NCBI RefSeq assembly: GCF_004118265.1
Contig: NZ_SDHW01000004.1
Location: 124,001 to 188,000 of the forward strand
Length of the DNA stretch: 64,000 bases
DNA from: Lacibacter luteus
Lineage (GTDB): Bacteria > Bacteroidota > Bacteroidia > Chitinophagales > Chitinophagaceae
Direction of reading: 5' to 3'
The translations under genes were made by a program, and so were the position numbers. The notes beneath the pieces were generated by a model. It made no database searches. It saw only the letters and a list, made by a program, of their open reading frames with translations, and was not told the origin of the DNA. Shown here in pieces: positions 1-8,193 of the stretch (position 1 is its first letter; each line of letters starts with the position of its first letter).

Positions 1-60
1 GCCTTCACCTTTTATATTCTTAAACGCACCTTCTAACCGTTCGCTTAAATTCTGAAACAT
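1..60 (-). CDS. ffh: Signal recognition particle protein Ffh, N-terminal fragment
   Basis: The first 60 bases read on the minus strand as an ATG-started 20-residue peptide beginning MFQNLSERLEGAFKNIKG. This matches the characteristic start of Bacteroidota Ffh, the SRP GTPase that carries nascent membrane proteins to the FtsY receptor with 4.5S RNA. Only the start of the N domain is inside the window and the rest runs off the left edge. A TAnnTTTG promoter element lies about 20 bases upstream. The call rests on a short peptide, but the match to the family N-terminus is distinctive. Confidence 0.8.
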   Translation of the reverse strand, partial: MFQNLSERLEGAFKNIKGEG

Positions 61-81
61 AATTCGCTTAATTAAGGGTTG

Positions 82-89
82 CAAATGTA
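82..89 (-). promoter_or_regulatory. -7 promoter element for ffh
   Basis: On the minus strand this reads TACATTTG, a full match to the Bacteroidota -7 consensus TAnnTTTG, about 22 bases upstream of the ffh ATG. No clear -33 TTTG was seen at the right distance. Confidence 0.5.
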
Positions 90-163
90 CGCAAAGATGG
101 GTAAGGTTGAAGCCCAACTTCATGGTATGGGTCATAGTTAATCTACCCTCAATCGTTTCCTTC

Positions 164-171
164 TATATTTG
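164..171 (+). promoter_or_regulatory. -7 promoter element for the barrel protein gene
   Basis: TATATTTG matches TAnnTTTG and sits 20 bases before the ATG at 192. The -33 region is weak (only a TTA at the expected place). Confidence 0.5.
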
Positions 172-191
172 CAACTTCAAAACCGATTAAT

Positions 192-890
192 ATGAAAACG
201 TTTTTTTTATCCATCGTACTCTGTCTTCTATTTTACGTATCAAATGCACAGCTAAAATTCGGCATACAGGCGGGAGCAAATATGGCCAGCGTAAAGCAAA
301 ATATGCATGATGTTAAGAACCAGGCAATCTCCGGCTTTTCTGCAGGCATTGATGCTAAAATAAAATTGGGCAAAAGAATAAACTTCAATCCCGGTTTAAA
401 CTACGTGGTAAAAGGATATCAATATAATGAAGCAAAAAACGAAGACGGTGACTCTTACAAAACGGATGGAGAACAAAAAATAAACTATCTGGAGCTCCCC
501 TTAATTTTCTCTTATAATATCTCCCTGAAAAAATATACTATCAGCGTCGGAGCTGGTCCAACAATAGCCACTGCGTTATCCGGCTATTATAAAGAAACTA
601 ACAAAATTTTTGGCCAAACAATAACCATAAAAGAAAATTTACAGTTTGGAATGGTTAATAATGAACAACTGAAAAAAAGAGACATTGGTGCGCATTTTTC
701 ATTGGGCTTTGAAATACCAAAAGGCTTTTTTGTGCGGTTGTATTATACACATGGCTTACATAATTTAGGAAATGGTGCAGAATCGAACAGTACTGATCAA
801 TATGGGAATACGACTTACAAACCCCAGGATCGGTATTTCAACCGCAATGCCGGTTTTATGGTGGGCTATTATTTCGGAAAAAGGAAATAA
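192..890 (+). CDS. Porin family outer-membrane beta-barrel protein
   Basis: This 232-residue protein starts with a signal peptide (MKTFFLSIVLCLLFYVSNAQ, cleavage after about residue 19). It continues as alternating short amphipathic strands with aromatic girdles and ends in an aromatic-rich strand (GFMVGYYFGK), as in the small 8-10-strand barrels of Bacteroidota (OMP_b-brl_2 type). Early GIQAGANMAS and later GLNYVVKGY and LELPLIFSY segments are typical of that family. It probably sits in the outer membrane; ligand or function is unknown. It stands alone behind its own TAnnTTTG promoter, with a family 2 glycosyltransferase downstream that has a separate promoter. Confidence 0.75.
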   Translation: MKTFFLSIVLCLLFYVSNAQLKFGIQAGANMASVKQNMHDVKNQAISGFSAGIDAKIKLGKRINFNPGLNYVVKGYQYNEAKNEDGDSYKTDGEQKINYLELPLIFSYNISLKKYTISVGAGPTIATALSGYYKETNKIFGQTITIKENLQFGMVNNEQLKKRDIGAHFSLGFEIPKGFFVRLYYTHGLHNLGNGAESNSTDQYGNTTYKPQDRYFNRNAGFMVGYYFGKRK

Positions 891-932
891 ATAAGATGCC
901 CCTTTCGGTAGGGGATAAGCTGTCTGCAGACC

Positions 933-970
933 GAACTTCGTACTTCCAACTTTGTACTTCGTACTTCAAG
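933..970 (+). repeat. GTACTTC intergenic repeat, copy 1
   Basis: Four near-identical GAACTTC/GTACTTC words are packed into 38 bases between the barrel gene and the glycosyltransferase. A related copy lies upstream of trmD (about 24549-24570) and a third at about 46688-46710. The last two words of this copy fill the spacer of the promoter of the next gene. Confidence 0.6.
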
Positions 971-980
971 CTTATCTTTG
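951..980 (+). promoter_or_regulatory. Promoter TTTG-N18-TATCTTTG of the family 2 glycosyltransferase
   Basis: TTTG (951-954) and TATCTTTG (973-980) are separated by 18 bases, which fits the Bacteroidota -33/-7 promoter. The ATG at 986 is five bases after the -7 box, so the transcript would be almost leaderless. Confidence 0.65.
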
Positions 981-985
981 CCGCC

Positions 986-1723
986 ATGTTTAACAACAAG
1001 AAAGTTATTATCGTACTGCCTGCATACAACGCAGCCAAAACGTTAGAGATCACTTATAACGAGATCCCTTTTGATATTGTGGATGAGGTGGTGCTGGTGG
1101 ATGATGCAAGCAAAGATGAAACGGTAGCCAAAGCAAAAGAGCTGGGCATTAAACATATCATCAGTCACGAAAAAAACAAAGGTTACGGTGGCAACCAGAA
1201 AAGCTGCTACGGAAAAGCACTGGAGCTTGGCGGCGATATTGTGGTGATGCTGCACCCCGATTACCAATACACGCCCATGTTGCTGCATGCAATGATCAGT
1301 ATTATTGGTAACGATGTGTATCCTGTTGTATTTGGCAGTCGTATTTTGGGTAATGGCGCATTGAAAGGCGGCATGCCCATGTATAAATATATTGCCAACC
1401 GTTTTCTTACACTCACACAAAACATTTTACTCGGTCAGAAACTTTCTGAATACCATACCGGTTACCGAGCTTTCAGCAAGGAAGTATTAGAGGCGGTAAA
1501 GCTTAGTGCCTGCGATGATGATTTTATTTTCGATAACGAAATGGTATCGCAGATTTTTTATAAAGGCTACCAGATTGGCGAAGTAACCTGCCCAACCAAA
1601 TATTTTGAAGAAGCAAGCAGCATCAATTTCCGTAGAAGTATGAAATACGGTTTGGGTTGTTTAAAAGTGTCGCTCATTTATCGTCTTTGTAAATGGGGAC
1701 TGATGAAGAGTAAGCTGTATTAA
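986..1723 (+). CDS. Glycosyltransferase family 2 (dolichyl-phosphate mannosyltransferase-like)
   Basis: This is a GT-A fold enzyme of 245 residues. Visible features are the nucleotide-binding start VIIVLPAYNAAKTLE, VVLVDDASKDET, the GYGGNQKSC segment, and an HPDYQY motif in place of the DxD metal site. The later EYHTGYRAFS and DDDFIFDNEM match DPM1-like enzymes that move sugars from nucleotide donors to lipid or glycan acceptors. There is no clear C-terminal membrane segment, so it is probably cytoplasmic or peripheral. I prefer ATG 986 to the upstream in-frame start at 896 because the latter would translate the GTACTTC repeat and a promoter lies at 951-980. The acceptor is unknown. Confidence 0.85.
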   Translation: MFNNKKVIIVLPAYNAAKTLEITYNEIPFDIVDEVVLVDDASKDETVAKAKELGIKHIISHEKNKGYGGNQKSCYGKALELGGDIVVMLHPDYQYTPMLLHAMISIIGNDVYPVVFGSRILGNGALKGGMPMYKYIANRFLTLTQNILLGQKLSEYHTGYRAFSKEVLEAVKLSACDDDFIFDNEMVSQIFYKGYQIGEVTCPTKYFEEASSINFRRSMKYGLGCLKVSLIYRLCKWGLMKSKLY

Positions 1724-1742
1724 TAAATTTATAGTGAACCTT

Positions 1743-2657
1743 ATGAAAACAACTGTAGTAATAGCCATCTGCGTTCTCTTCTTAAGTTGTACTGCTAACA
1801 AGTCTAAGAGCAATGTCTTTTCCTTAAAGCCCGAGAGTGGAAAAGTTTATCGTTATGCCGTTGAAGATAAGTTTCAGATAATGATCGATTTTCCTGATGG
1901 CAATAAGGAAGTGTATGGTAAACATTTTTACGATTATTCAGTAATATACGATCGAAAGGATACTACACTTAACGGTACTGTGACGTTTGATAATTTCAGA
2001 ATAGAATTTGAAGATGGTCAAGGCATTCAGGTATTTGATACAAAGTTCGACAAGCCGGATACGGAAAGCCCCGATCTATGGTTCTATTATTCATTGCTTG
2101 GGAAAAAGATACCCATGACCTTTTCTTCGGTCGGTCGGGTACTGGAAATAAAAGCTGTTGAACAGATTAAACAAAAAATGGTTGATGACTACAATCGTAA
2201 TGGTTTAAGCAATCCTCAGCTAACATCGGCACTACGCAAAATTGCAGATTATTTTATTGTTCATAGATTGGCCAGCGAAACATATGCATTTTATTCGGGC
2301 ACTGCATTGATAAAAGACAGCAGCTTTAACATTCGTTTTACCTCCTATCTTCCTTTTACACACAGCCTCCAATACAAATACAATATTCGCAGCGAAACTG
2401 ACAGTAGCCAGACACTTGCAGGAAGCGGTCGGGTTACTTTGAATGACAGTCTGAAACAAGCCCCTCCTTTTTCGATGTTAAAGAACAAGATGCTTTCTTC
2501 GGAAGCGTTTGATGAAATTACAGTACAAAAACAAACTCATATTCTGCAATACCGTAAATCCTACTTCAACCTGGCAGACAGTTTAGTACTGGGCAATAAA
2601 GCATATCCTTCCCGTATAATTGTTGAAAAAGAAACGAAATTGAAAAAGCCGGAATAA
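1743..2657 (+). CDS. Lipoprotein of unknown function (DUF6263-like)
   Basis: This 304-residue protein begins with a lipoprotein signal (MKTTVVIAICVLFLSCTANK) whose lipobox is LFLSC, so Cys about 16 is the likely acylation site. The body is beta-rich with few hydrophobic stretches and has the KPESGKVYRYAVE and LGKKIPMTFSSVGRVLEI pattern of Bacteroidota DUF6263-type proteins; that family assignment is tentative. ATG 1743 is chosen over GTG 1734 because it starts the signal peptide. It follows the glycosyltransferase by 19 bases and precedes a small exported protein, so the three may be cotranscribed. Confidence 0.65.
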   Translation: MKTTVVIAICVLFLSCTANKSKSNVFSLKPESGKVYRYAVEDKFQIMIDFPDGNKEVYGKHFYDYSVIYDRKDTTLNGTVTFDNFRIEFEDGQGIQVFDTKFDKPDTESPDLWFYYSLLGKKIPMTFSSVGRVLEIKAVEQIKQKMVDDYNRNGLSNPQLTSALRKIADYFIVHRLASETYAFYSGTALIKDSSFNIRFTSYLPFTHSLQYKYNIRSETDSSQTLAGSGRVTLNDSLKQAPPFSMLKNKMLSSEAFDEITVQKQTHILQYRKSYFNLADSLVLGNKAYPSRIIVEKETKLKKPE

Positions 2658-2678
2658 TTAAGTATTTTGTTTCTGCAG

Positions 2679-3014
2679 ATGAAGCAATTACTCTCCATAT
2701 TTTTCCTCAGCATCTTTTTTCTTTTCCAGTACGGAAAAATGATCGATTATATGGAATGCCGCATTGCTGCCGCAGTTGCCTCTGTTGAGGATTGCGGTTG
2801 TGATGAAAAACTGATTTCAAATTCAACAACTGAAGATGCTTCATTACCCTTCCATCAGCATCACCTGAAAAATTATACCGAAGAGTTTTTTACAGAAGTT
2901 CATGTTGCTGAGCCTGCTGCTTTTTCAACAACAGCAACTGCTCACAACCGTATCAGCTCGCCACAATTATTAGCAGGGTTTACAAATCAGTTACTGCAGC
3001 CGCCCAACTCCTGA
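2679..3014 (+). CDS. Small exported protein, unknown function
   Basis: This is a 111-residue protein with an N-terminal hydrophobic segment (LLSIFFLSIFFLFQYGKMI), then an acidic, Cys-containing DCGCDEK stretch, a His cluster (HQHHLKN) and a Pro/Ser-rich tail. The start at ATG 2679 is preferred over TTG 2667. Similar small membrane-anchored proteins, as I recall, often sit beside metal-related TonB receptors in Bacteroidota, but no receptor gene follows here. The Cys and His residues could bind metal, which is only an inference. It is 21 bases behind the preceding lipoprotein gene. Confidence 0.55.
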   Translation: MKQLLSIFFLSIFFLFQYGKMIDYMECRIAAAVASVEDCGCDEKLISNSTTEDASLPFHQHHLKNYTEEFFTEVHVAEPAAFSTTATAHNRISSPQLLAGFTNQLLQPPNS

Positions 3015-3124
3015 TCTTTTTTCAATCAATTCATTTTTATTTCCAGTAGCAGCAAGCGGCCGGGCCGTATTGTTGTATGCTGCATGTACTTATTCATTTT
3101 CTACAAAACGATCAGTTATGATAT

Positions 3125-3181
3125 AATAATAAAAATGATCAATGCTAATTCATATCCGCAGCGCTGATCATTTTTATTGTT
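3125..3181. terminator. Strong inverted repeat, probable terminator
   Basis: Arms 3125-3141 and 3165-3181 pair at 16 of 17 positions around a 23-base loop, and the right arm is T-rich. It ends the 986-3014 transcript and lies 35 bases before the next start codon, so it could also act as a leader structure. Confidence 0.5.
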
Positions 3182-3216
3182 ATACTATGTGACTATCACT
3201 CAATAAAAAATTACAC

Positions 3217-3768
3217 ATGAAACAGTTTTTCATAAGCATGCTGCTATGCGCATGCGCTACATTGTCATTTTCGCAACCGCTTAATAACATCAGCAAAGAC
3301 CGAAATGGTAATCCCATGCTCGAAGGTTGCTGCACACGTGAAGCATTATTGCAGGAGCCTTTTGCCGCATGGTTTGTTCCCAATTATAATAACTACGTTG
3401 TTGACAGCAGTACAGCTGCTCAGCTAAAACAACACATCAATAATAAAACTTTTGTCTTGTTCCTCGGAACCTGGTGTGGCGACAGCAAACGGGAAGTGCC
3501 ACGCCTCTATAAAATTTTCGATTATTGTGGCGTAAAACCGGAACAGATAAAATTAGTGATGGTGAGTAACCATGATACAGCTTACAAGCAAAGTCCCACG
3601 CACGAAGAAAAAGGACTGAATATTTTTCGTGTGCCGACATTGCTGGTATTGGAGAATGGAAACGAGATCAATCGTTTTGTTGAATACCCGGTTGAAAGTT
3701 TGGAAAAGGATCTGCTGAAGATATTGAGCAGGAGTGCATACAAAGATGCATACAACAAAACAAAGTGA
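3217..3768 (+). CDS. Exported thioredoxin-like protein with a CGDS active site
   Basis: This 183-residue protein has a signal peptide ending near FSQP (residue 20) and a thioredoxin fold. The beta strand FVLFLGTW is followed by CGDSKREVP, and FRVPTLLVL supplies the cis-proline loop. The motif is CxxS, not CxxC, so only one active-site cysteine is present and a monothiol, isomerase-like or binding role is more likely than disulfide reduction. A further CC pair near residue 38 (EGCCTRE) may matter. It acts in the periplasm, stands alone, and ends in a hairpin shared with the convergent gene. Confidence 0.7.
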   Translation: MKQFFISMLLCACATLSFSQPLNNISKDRNGNPMLEGCCTREALLQEPFAAWFVPNYNNYVVDSSTAAQLKQHINNKTFVLFLGTWCGDSKREVPRLYKIFDYCGVKPEQIKLVMVSNHDTAYKQSPTHEEKGLNIFRVPTLLVLENGNEINRFVEYPVESLEKDLLKILSRSAYKDAYNKTK

Positions 3769-3769
3769 T

Positions 3770-3805
3770 AAAGAAACAGCCCCGGTTTTTCGGGGCTGTT
3801 TCTTT
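3770..3805. terminator. Bidirectional terminator
   Basis: A perfect 15-bp stem (3770-3784 with 3791-3805) has a six-base loop and A/T tracts on both sides. It overlaps the stop codon of the minus-strand gene and serves both convergent genes. Confidence 0.85.
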
Positions 3806-4175
3806 ATTCTTCTTTCATATTAATGATCTTATCAACAATATATTTTGAATGACCACGCCAGGGGATAGTGCCCATGTATTCCTTGTAATGCAGTTCAAAT
3901 ACTTTGCCGCTGTTCATCATAAGGATGTTTGCAACACTATCGTTTTCTACGCTAAACTCAAACTCGTAACTGGCAACAGTGCCGGGTGTTCTTGAACGAA
4001 GGCCCGATTGAATCAATTTACCTTCGTAGGTTTTAAATACGTATCCCTTCTTCACCATATAATTCAATTCTCCTGCTTTTACACCTTCGCCGAATACATA
4101 GTAGTAACGCCAGTAAATAAAAATCACCAATACAACAATCAGTACAGTAGAAAAGATGCCAAGGAATTTTCGCAT
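3804..4175 (-). CDS. Small membrane-anchored protein, unknown function
   Basis: This 123-residue protein has one N-terminal membrane segment (FLGIFSTVLIVVLVIFIYW) and then a soluble region with GELNYMVKKGYVFKTYEGKL and a later FELHYKEYMG stretch. The pattern (hydrophobic anchor, GE-L, KG-FKT-EG) recurs in a widespread Bacteroidota family of unknown role. I recall some relatives carrying the label 6-phosphogluconate dehydrogenase; nothing here supports that, as there is no Rossmann motif. The soluble part probably faces the periplasm. Confidence 0.6.
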   Translation of the reverse strand: MRKFLGIFSTVLIVVLVIFIYWRYYYVFGEGVKAGELNYMVKKGYVFKTYEGKLIQSGLRSRTPGTVASYEFEFSVENDSVANILMMNSGKVFELHYKEYMGTIPWRGHSKYIVDKIINMKEE

Positions 4176-4401
4176 AGAAAAGGTTTATTTTTAAAAGTAA
4201 GCATTTTCATTTATTAGCTATCAGCGTATTTTATGCTTACTATCTCAGGTGTAAATCAATTTGATCACAGCCCTCTGATTAAATTAATATCGAAGCACAA
4301 CATTATAAAATAGTTTTATATATTTATACTCAGTTTCAAATTAACCAAAACACTAAAACCTTTTGATAAACTCACCTTTAATACTAATCAAAAAACACAA
4401 A

Positions 4402-5538
4402 ATGAAACATTTACCCTCCCCCAATTCAAAAAAGAAATCTTTAGCAAACTGTTTACCAGTTGCGTTCCTGGCAGTTGGCTTGATCCTGTTTTTTAATGCC
4501 TGCAACAAAACAAAAACTGAAAGGCAAATAGTAAGTGAAGAACAAAAAGAGAAAGAAGCTTTTGACGCACTACAGGAAAGGTATAAAAACGTAACCAGCA
4601 AAGGTTTTACCGTTGAGACAAACGAAAAGTTGAAAACAATGATTGAACTGGAAGATGGCACAATGTTAAGCTGGGAAAAGTACCACCAATTAAATCCCCG
4701 AAGCAATACATTCAATACATTGCAAGTACCTGATGATTGCAATGAAGCTCCTGAATCAACAATCTTAAACACATCTTTAGTGTTTGACTGTGCTACAGGT
4801 GAGTATAAACTTTCTGCTAAATTCCGTATTTTACTGGACGCACAAGTTCTTACTCAAAGTCCAACAAATGCAAACAATAAAACTGTGGGGAGGGTTCGTA
4901 TCATGGATGGAAATACTCAGGTAGATCCAGCTACTGGCTACCACCAATATAATATAGCCGCAAATAACATTGTATATATAAAAGAAACACTTAATAATGG
5001 AGGCGTTCCTTGTAACGAATATGAGGTTTCGTTTTCTGCAACTTTTACCTATGCACAGGTGCCTCAGTTGAGCGGCACAAATTTCCGTTTATCGCTACGC
5101 TATTATACAGTTTGCGGTGGACAGGCTTATGTCACAAGCGAAGGCTCGCCGTTTTATACTGCAAATATTGAGTCTGATCCTTGCAAACGAAATGATAAGG
5201 TGTGGATTAATCCTGCCTATAGTGGCATGTATGCAGCTATTGCCGGAACAAACGGATTATTAGGACAGGGCCCCGTTTGTAACTGGCCTAATTACGTAAA
5301 CCCTTGTACGCATGAAATTTCGATTTACGATATTACTAACGGAAGTTATACGCTGGTGGGACAGGAAACGCTGTTAAATACAGGGTTTAAATCGTTATCC
5401 TATTTACAAGTTGGTAAAAAATATCGGTTTGAGTATAACAACCGGAAAAATCAAACCTGCGATTTTGGTGCGCCTCCTCAATATGGAACTCTTAGCTGCA
5501 GAACTCCTTTCAAAACAATTGAAGATTGGCAATTCTAA
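4402..5538 (+). CDS. Lipoprotein of unknown function next to a T9SS cargo gene
   Basis: This 378-residue protein starts at ATG 4402 with a charged N-terminus, a hydrophobic segment and the lipobox FFNAC near residue 32. Charged helices follow (EEQKEKEAFDALQERYKN), then a beta-rich part with Cys residues (CNEAPE, DCATGEYKLS, CGGQAY, CKRNDK, CTHEIS, CDFGAP) that may form disulfides. No known family was recognised. A terminator separates it from the type B T9SS protein 55 bases downstream. The preceding 225 bases are AT-rich with no clear promoter. The in-frame codons from 4363 lack a signal sequence. Confidence 0.55.
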   Translation: MKHLPSPNSKKKSLANCLPVAFLAVGLILFFNACNKTKTERQIVSEEQKEKEAFDALQERYKNVTSKGFTVETNEKLKTMIELEDGTMLSWEKYHQLNPRSNTFNTLQVPDDCNEAPESTILNTSLVFDCATGEYKLSAKFRILLDAQVLTQSPTNANNKTVGRVRIMDGNTQVDPATGYHQYNIAANNIVYIKETLNNGGVPCNEYEVSFSATFTYAQVPQLSGTNFRLSLRYYTVCGGQAYVTSEGSPFYTANIESDPCKRNDKVWINPAYSGMYAAIAGTNGLLGQGPVCNWPNYVNPCTHEISIYDITNGSYTLVGQETLLNTGFKSLSYLQVGKKYRFEYNNRKNQTCDFGAPPQYGTLSCRTPFKTIEDWQF

Positions 5539-5544
5539 TTTAAT

Positions 5545-5572
5545 CAACCGGCACTTGCCAAAGTGCCGGTTG
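5545..5572 (+). terminator. Terminator after the 4402 lipoprotein gene
   Basis: A perfect 12-bp stem (5545-5556 with 5561-5572) with a four-base loop, followed by TATTTTA. It covers the earliest in-frame codons of the next frame, so that gene must start later. Confidence 0.75.
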
Positions 5573-5592
5573 GTATTTTACAAGTAATGCTT

Positions 5593-8172
5593 ATGAAATC
5601 TCCAGTAAAATCAATACTGTTGATATTTGCAGTCCAGTTGTTTCTGGTAAACTATTCAATAAGCCAGGTAAACAGCAGGACAAGATACACCTTTCAAAGC
5701 CCTGCAAATATTCAATTAGAAAATGGTTCGTCTGTTTTTAAACAGTTTTTATTACAAGACAATTCCACTCTGTTATTGCTAAAGATTATTGGGAGAAACA
5801 ATACCGGAAAACTAACCGAAGTAATCTCACTACAGAAATTGGATAGCCAAGGGAATGTTTTATGGCAAAAAAAAATTGAGGGAACATTAACAGACCATGA
5901 AGCCAGTATTGAAAATGCTATTTTGCTATCCGATGAATCTATTTTGCTGGCAGGTAGCTTTACAAATAAAATACCCTCTTCAAATAAAACTAACAGAAGT
6001 AAGATTCTCATCCTTAAAATTTCCTCAGATGGTATTACGGTTTGGGATAAGTCTTACAGTTTGAATACAAACCCTGATCAACCGAATCTTTTATCTGGTT
6101 ATGCGTTGTTGGAAATGGCAGATAAAAGCTTTATCCTGACGGCTACCCGTTTTATTAATGACCCTGCTTCACCAATTTCGACATTTCGACTATCACTAAA
6201 ATTTGACAGCAATGGAAACCAACTCTGGGAAAACCAATATAGATTGCTGAATATAGATGAACAGGGACATATGAATCCGGGCATTGCAGAAGTAGATAAC
6301 AATCTGCTTATATATAATAATGTTTCAAGTACTTGCACAAATGAAAATGACCCCGACTGTTTTAATTACGAATCGTTTGCCGCTATAATAACCCTTAACT
6401 CAAAAACAGGAGTAATTACGTCTTCCAAAAAAATAAACTATGCTGATGTCCCCCCGCCAGAATCTTTATTTGGCACTAAAAACGATGATCATTCATTTAA
6501 TACACACCAGGTTTATTACAATGACACGACCATAAAGCTTTTTAATTATTTGAGACGATTTACAAGCGATGGAAATAAGTGTCGAATAGGTTTCTTGCTT
6601 ACTTTGAACAAATCGTTAGAAGTCATTAATGCATCAGAAGTGAGGGTTAACAATGTTGCAATTAATCCTAATGCAAACAACTATATGTATGTTTCTCTTA
6701 CGAATAATTTTTCAACCGACGGCTCTTTGCAAATTGGCTTTTCTGCTGCAAAAGCCAAGAGTTTTCTTGGAGAAATTATAGAAGAAGATTCTCTTCGGTA
6801 TTATTTTACAAAAATCAACGCCAGCCACCAGTTACAATGGCAAAAAAAAGCAAGTGTTTTTGCTCCGGGAAGCCAGGTTGCTTCCGCCCCCTCTATTTTT
6901 GAAACAAAAACCTGTTTAACACAAATTGCGTTAGGATATGTCAAGCGGACTGAACAAACTGCCGGTAAATTTAATGTTGATCTGTTACGTTTTAATCCCA
7001 TGCTTCGGTATAACAACAACTGCTTTACGACCGATACAAGCTTTGTGGAAATAACTGAGGCTCCGGTAGGGGAAACCGATTTATATTATAACGAGTTACT
7101 GAATAGTAATTTATTTTTGCCATTATCAGCATCGGTTACGCTTGCAGCGACAGCCTTACCTGACAGAGAAATTATTTGCGGCATTACAAGCGATTGCAGC
7201 AGCACAAAGATTATTGCCACTGATACAGCCTGTACTAATACCGACCTTTTTTTATCAGTAAAGAAAAATGTAAATTGTTACGATCCCCTTATTTGGATTG
7301 TTCCGAAACAGGTTGCAAACACAGTATTTGTTACTGACAGCAGCTTGCAACTTAATTTCCAGCAACCATGGAAAGGGAATATTTATTTAAGTAAACCCGG
7401 CTGCGACTCAACACTGCTTGATTCTTTCTTTCTTACCGTAATTGAAAAACCAATGCAGCTAGAACTGGGAAACGACACGATGCTTTGTAGCAACCTACCG
7501 ATACCAATACGTGCAGGTTCAAAGTTTAAAAGTTATTACTGGAATACAGGAGCAACAGACAGTATAATAAACGTAACCCTGCCCGGTACTTACAAAGTAC
7601 AGGTTGTAGATTATTGCAATAACCTTTCACAAGACAGTGTTACTGTTTTTCCACAGGATTTTGCGCTTACTATTAACCCTGTCAATACAATTATCTGCAA
7701 AGGAGATTCACTTCTGCTTTCAGCCTCCCCTGGTTTTTATGATTACATATGGACTCCTTCGCCCTTTTTGTCAAATAGCTTCGCAAGAGAAACTGTTTCA
7801 TTTCCTCCTACAACCACCACATATTCTGTAAGAGCCAAGAAATTTACCGGTTGTGAGTTAGAACAGCTTATTACAGTGAAGGTGGACGAATGTGCTGAAA
7901 CAGTATTTATTCCCAATAGTTTTACCCCTAATAATGATGGTCTTAATGATGAATTTAAACCAATCATTAAGGGGAATGTACTTGCATACGAATTTCTTAT
8001 TTACAACAGGTTTGGAGAAATAGTATTCAATTCAACACAAAAAAACAAAGCTTGGGATGGGGCTTTTAAAAACAAACAACAACCTCCAGGTCTATATACG
8101 TGGATCATACGATATCACTTTAAAAACAAAAAACCTGTTACAAAAAATGGGACTATAACGTTAATCAGATAA
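5593..8172 (+). CDS. Type IX secretion cargo with a type B sorting domain (gliding motility-associated CTD)
   Basis: This large surface or secreted protein has 859 residues. A signal peptide ends near SISQV, and about 450 residues of beta-propeller-like repeats follow (LKLDSQGNVLWQKK, LKISSDGITVWDK, LKFDSNGNQLWENQ). Next are Ig-like segments with LGNDTMLC and YYWNTGATDS (the GNDT/W-TGA pattern common in T9SS adhesins). The last 90 residues carry the type B CTD: FIPNSFTPNNDGLNDEF, YNRFGEIVFNS, WDGAF, PPGLYTWIIRY. The CTD directs export by the T9SS, whose porV and porU genes are at 57.9-62.5 kb. Start is 5593 or 5587; earlier codons lie in a terminator. Confidence 0.88.
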   Translation: MKSPVKSILLIFAVQLFLVNYSISQVNSRTRYTFQSPANIQLENGSSVFKQFLLQDNSTLLLLKIIGRNNTGKLTEVISLQKLDSQGNVLWQKKIEGTLTDHEASIENAILLSDESILLAGSFTNKIPSSNKTNRSKILILKISSDGITVWDKSYSLNTNPDQPNLLSGYALLEMADKSFILTATRFINDPASPISTFRLSLKFDSNGNQLWENQYRLLNIDEQGHMNPGIAEVDNNLLIYNNVSSTCTNENDPDCFNYESFAAIITLNSKTGVITSSKKINYADVPPPESLFGTKNDDHSFNTHQVYYNDTTIKLFNYLRRFTSDGNKCRIGFLLTLNKSLEVINASEVRVNNVAINPNANNYMYVSLTNNFSTDGSLQIGFSAAKAKSFLGEIIEEDSLRYYFTKINASHQLQWQKKASVFAPGSQVASAPSIFETKTCLTQIALGYVKRTEQTAGKFNVDLLRFNPMLRYNNNCFTTDTSFVEITEAPVGETDLYYNELLNSNLFLPLSASVTLAATALPDREIICGITSDCSSTKIIATDTACTNTDLFLSVKKNVNCYDPLIWIVPKQVANTVFVTDSSLQLNFQQPWKGNIYLSKPGCDSTLLDSFFLTVIEKPMQLELGNDTMLCSNLPIPIRAGSKFKSYYWNTGATDSIINVTLPGTYKVQVVDYCNNLSQDSVTVFPQDFALTINPVNTIICKGDSLLLSASPGFYDYIWTPSPFLSNSFARETVSFPPTTTTYSVRAKKFTGCELEQLITVKVDECAETVFIPNSFTPNNDGLNDEFKPIIKGNVLAYEFLIYNRFGEIVFNSTQKNKAWDGAFKNKQQPPGLYTWIIRYHFKNKKPVTKNGTITLIR

Positions 8173-8193
8173 GCGGTAGGATGTTTTGCTAAA

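Noticed and set aside
856-1053. Minus-strand frame with KYEVQSWKYEVRS repeats
   Set aside because: It is the translation of the GTACTTC nucleotide repeat and overlaps two real genes and a promoter.
1043-1420. Long minus-strand frame opposite the family 2 glycosyltransferase
   Set aside because: It is the antisense shadow of a gene with clear GT-A motifs and has no domain of its own.
3804-4175. 6-phosphogluconate dehydrogenase label for the small membrane protein
   Set aside because: No Rossmann fold or catalytic motif is present and the protein is only 123 residues with a membrane anchor.
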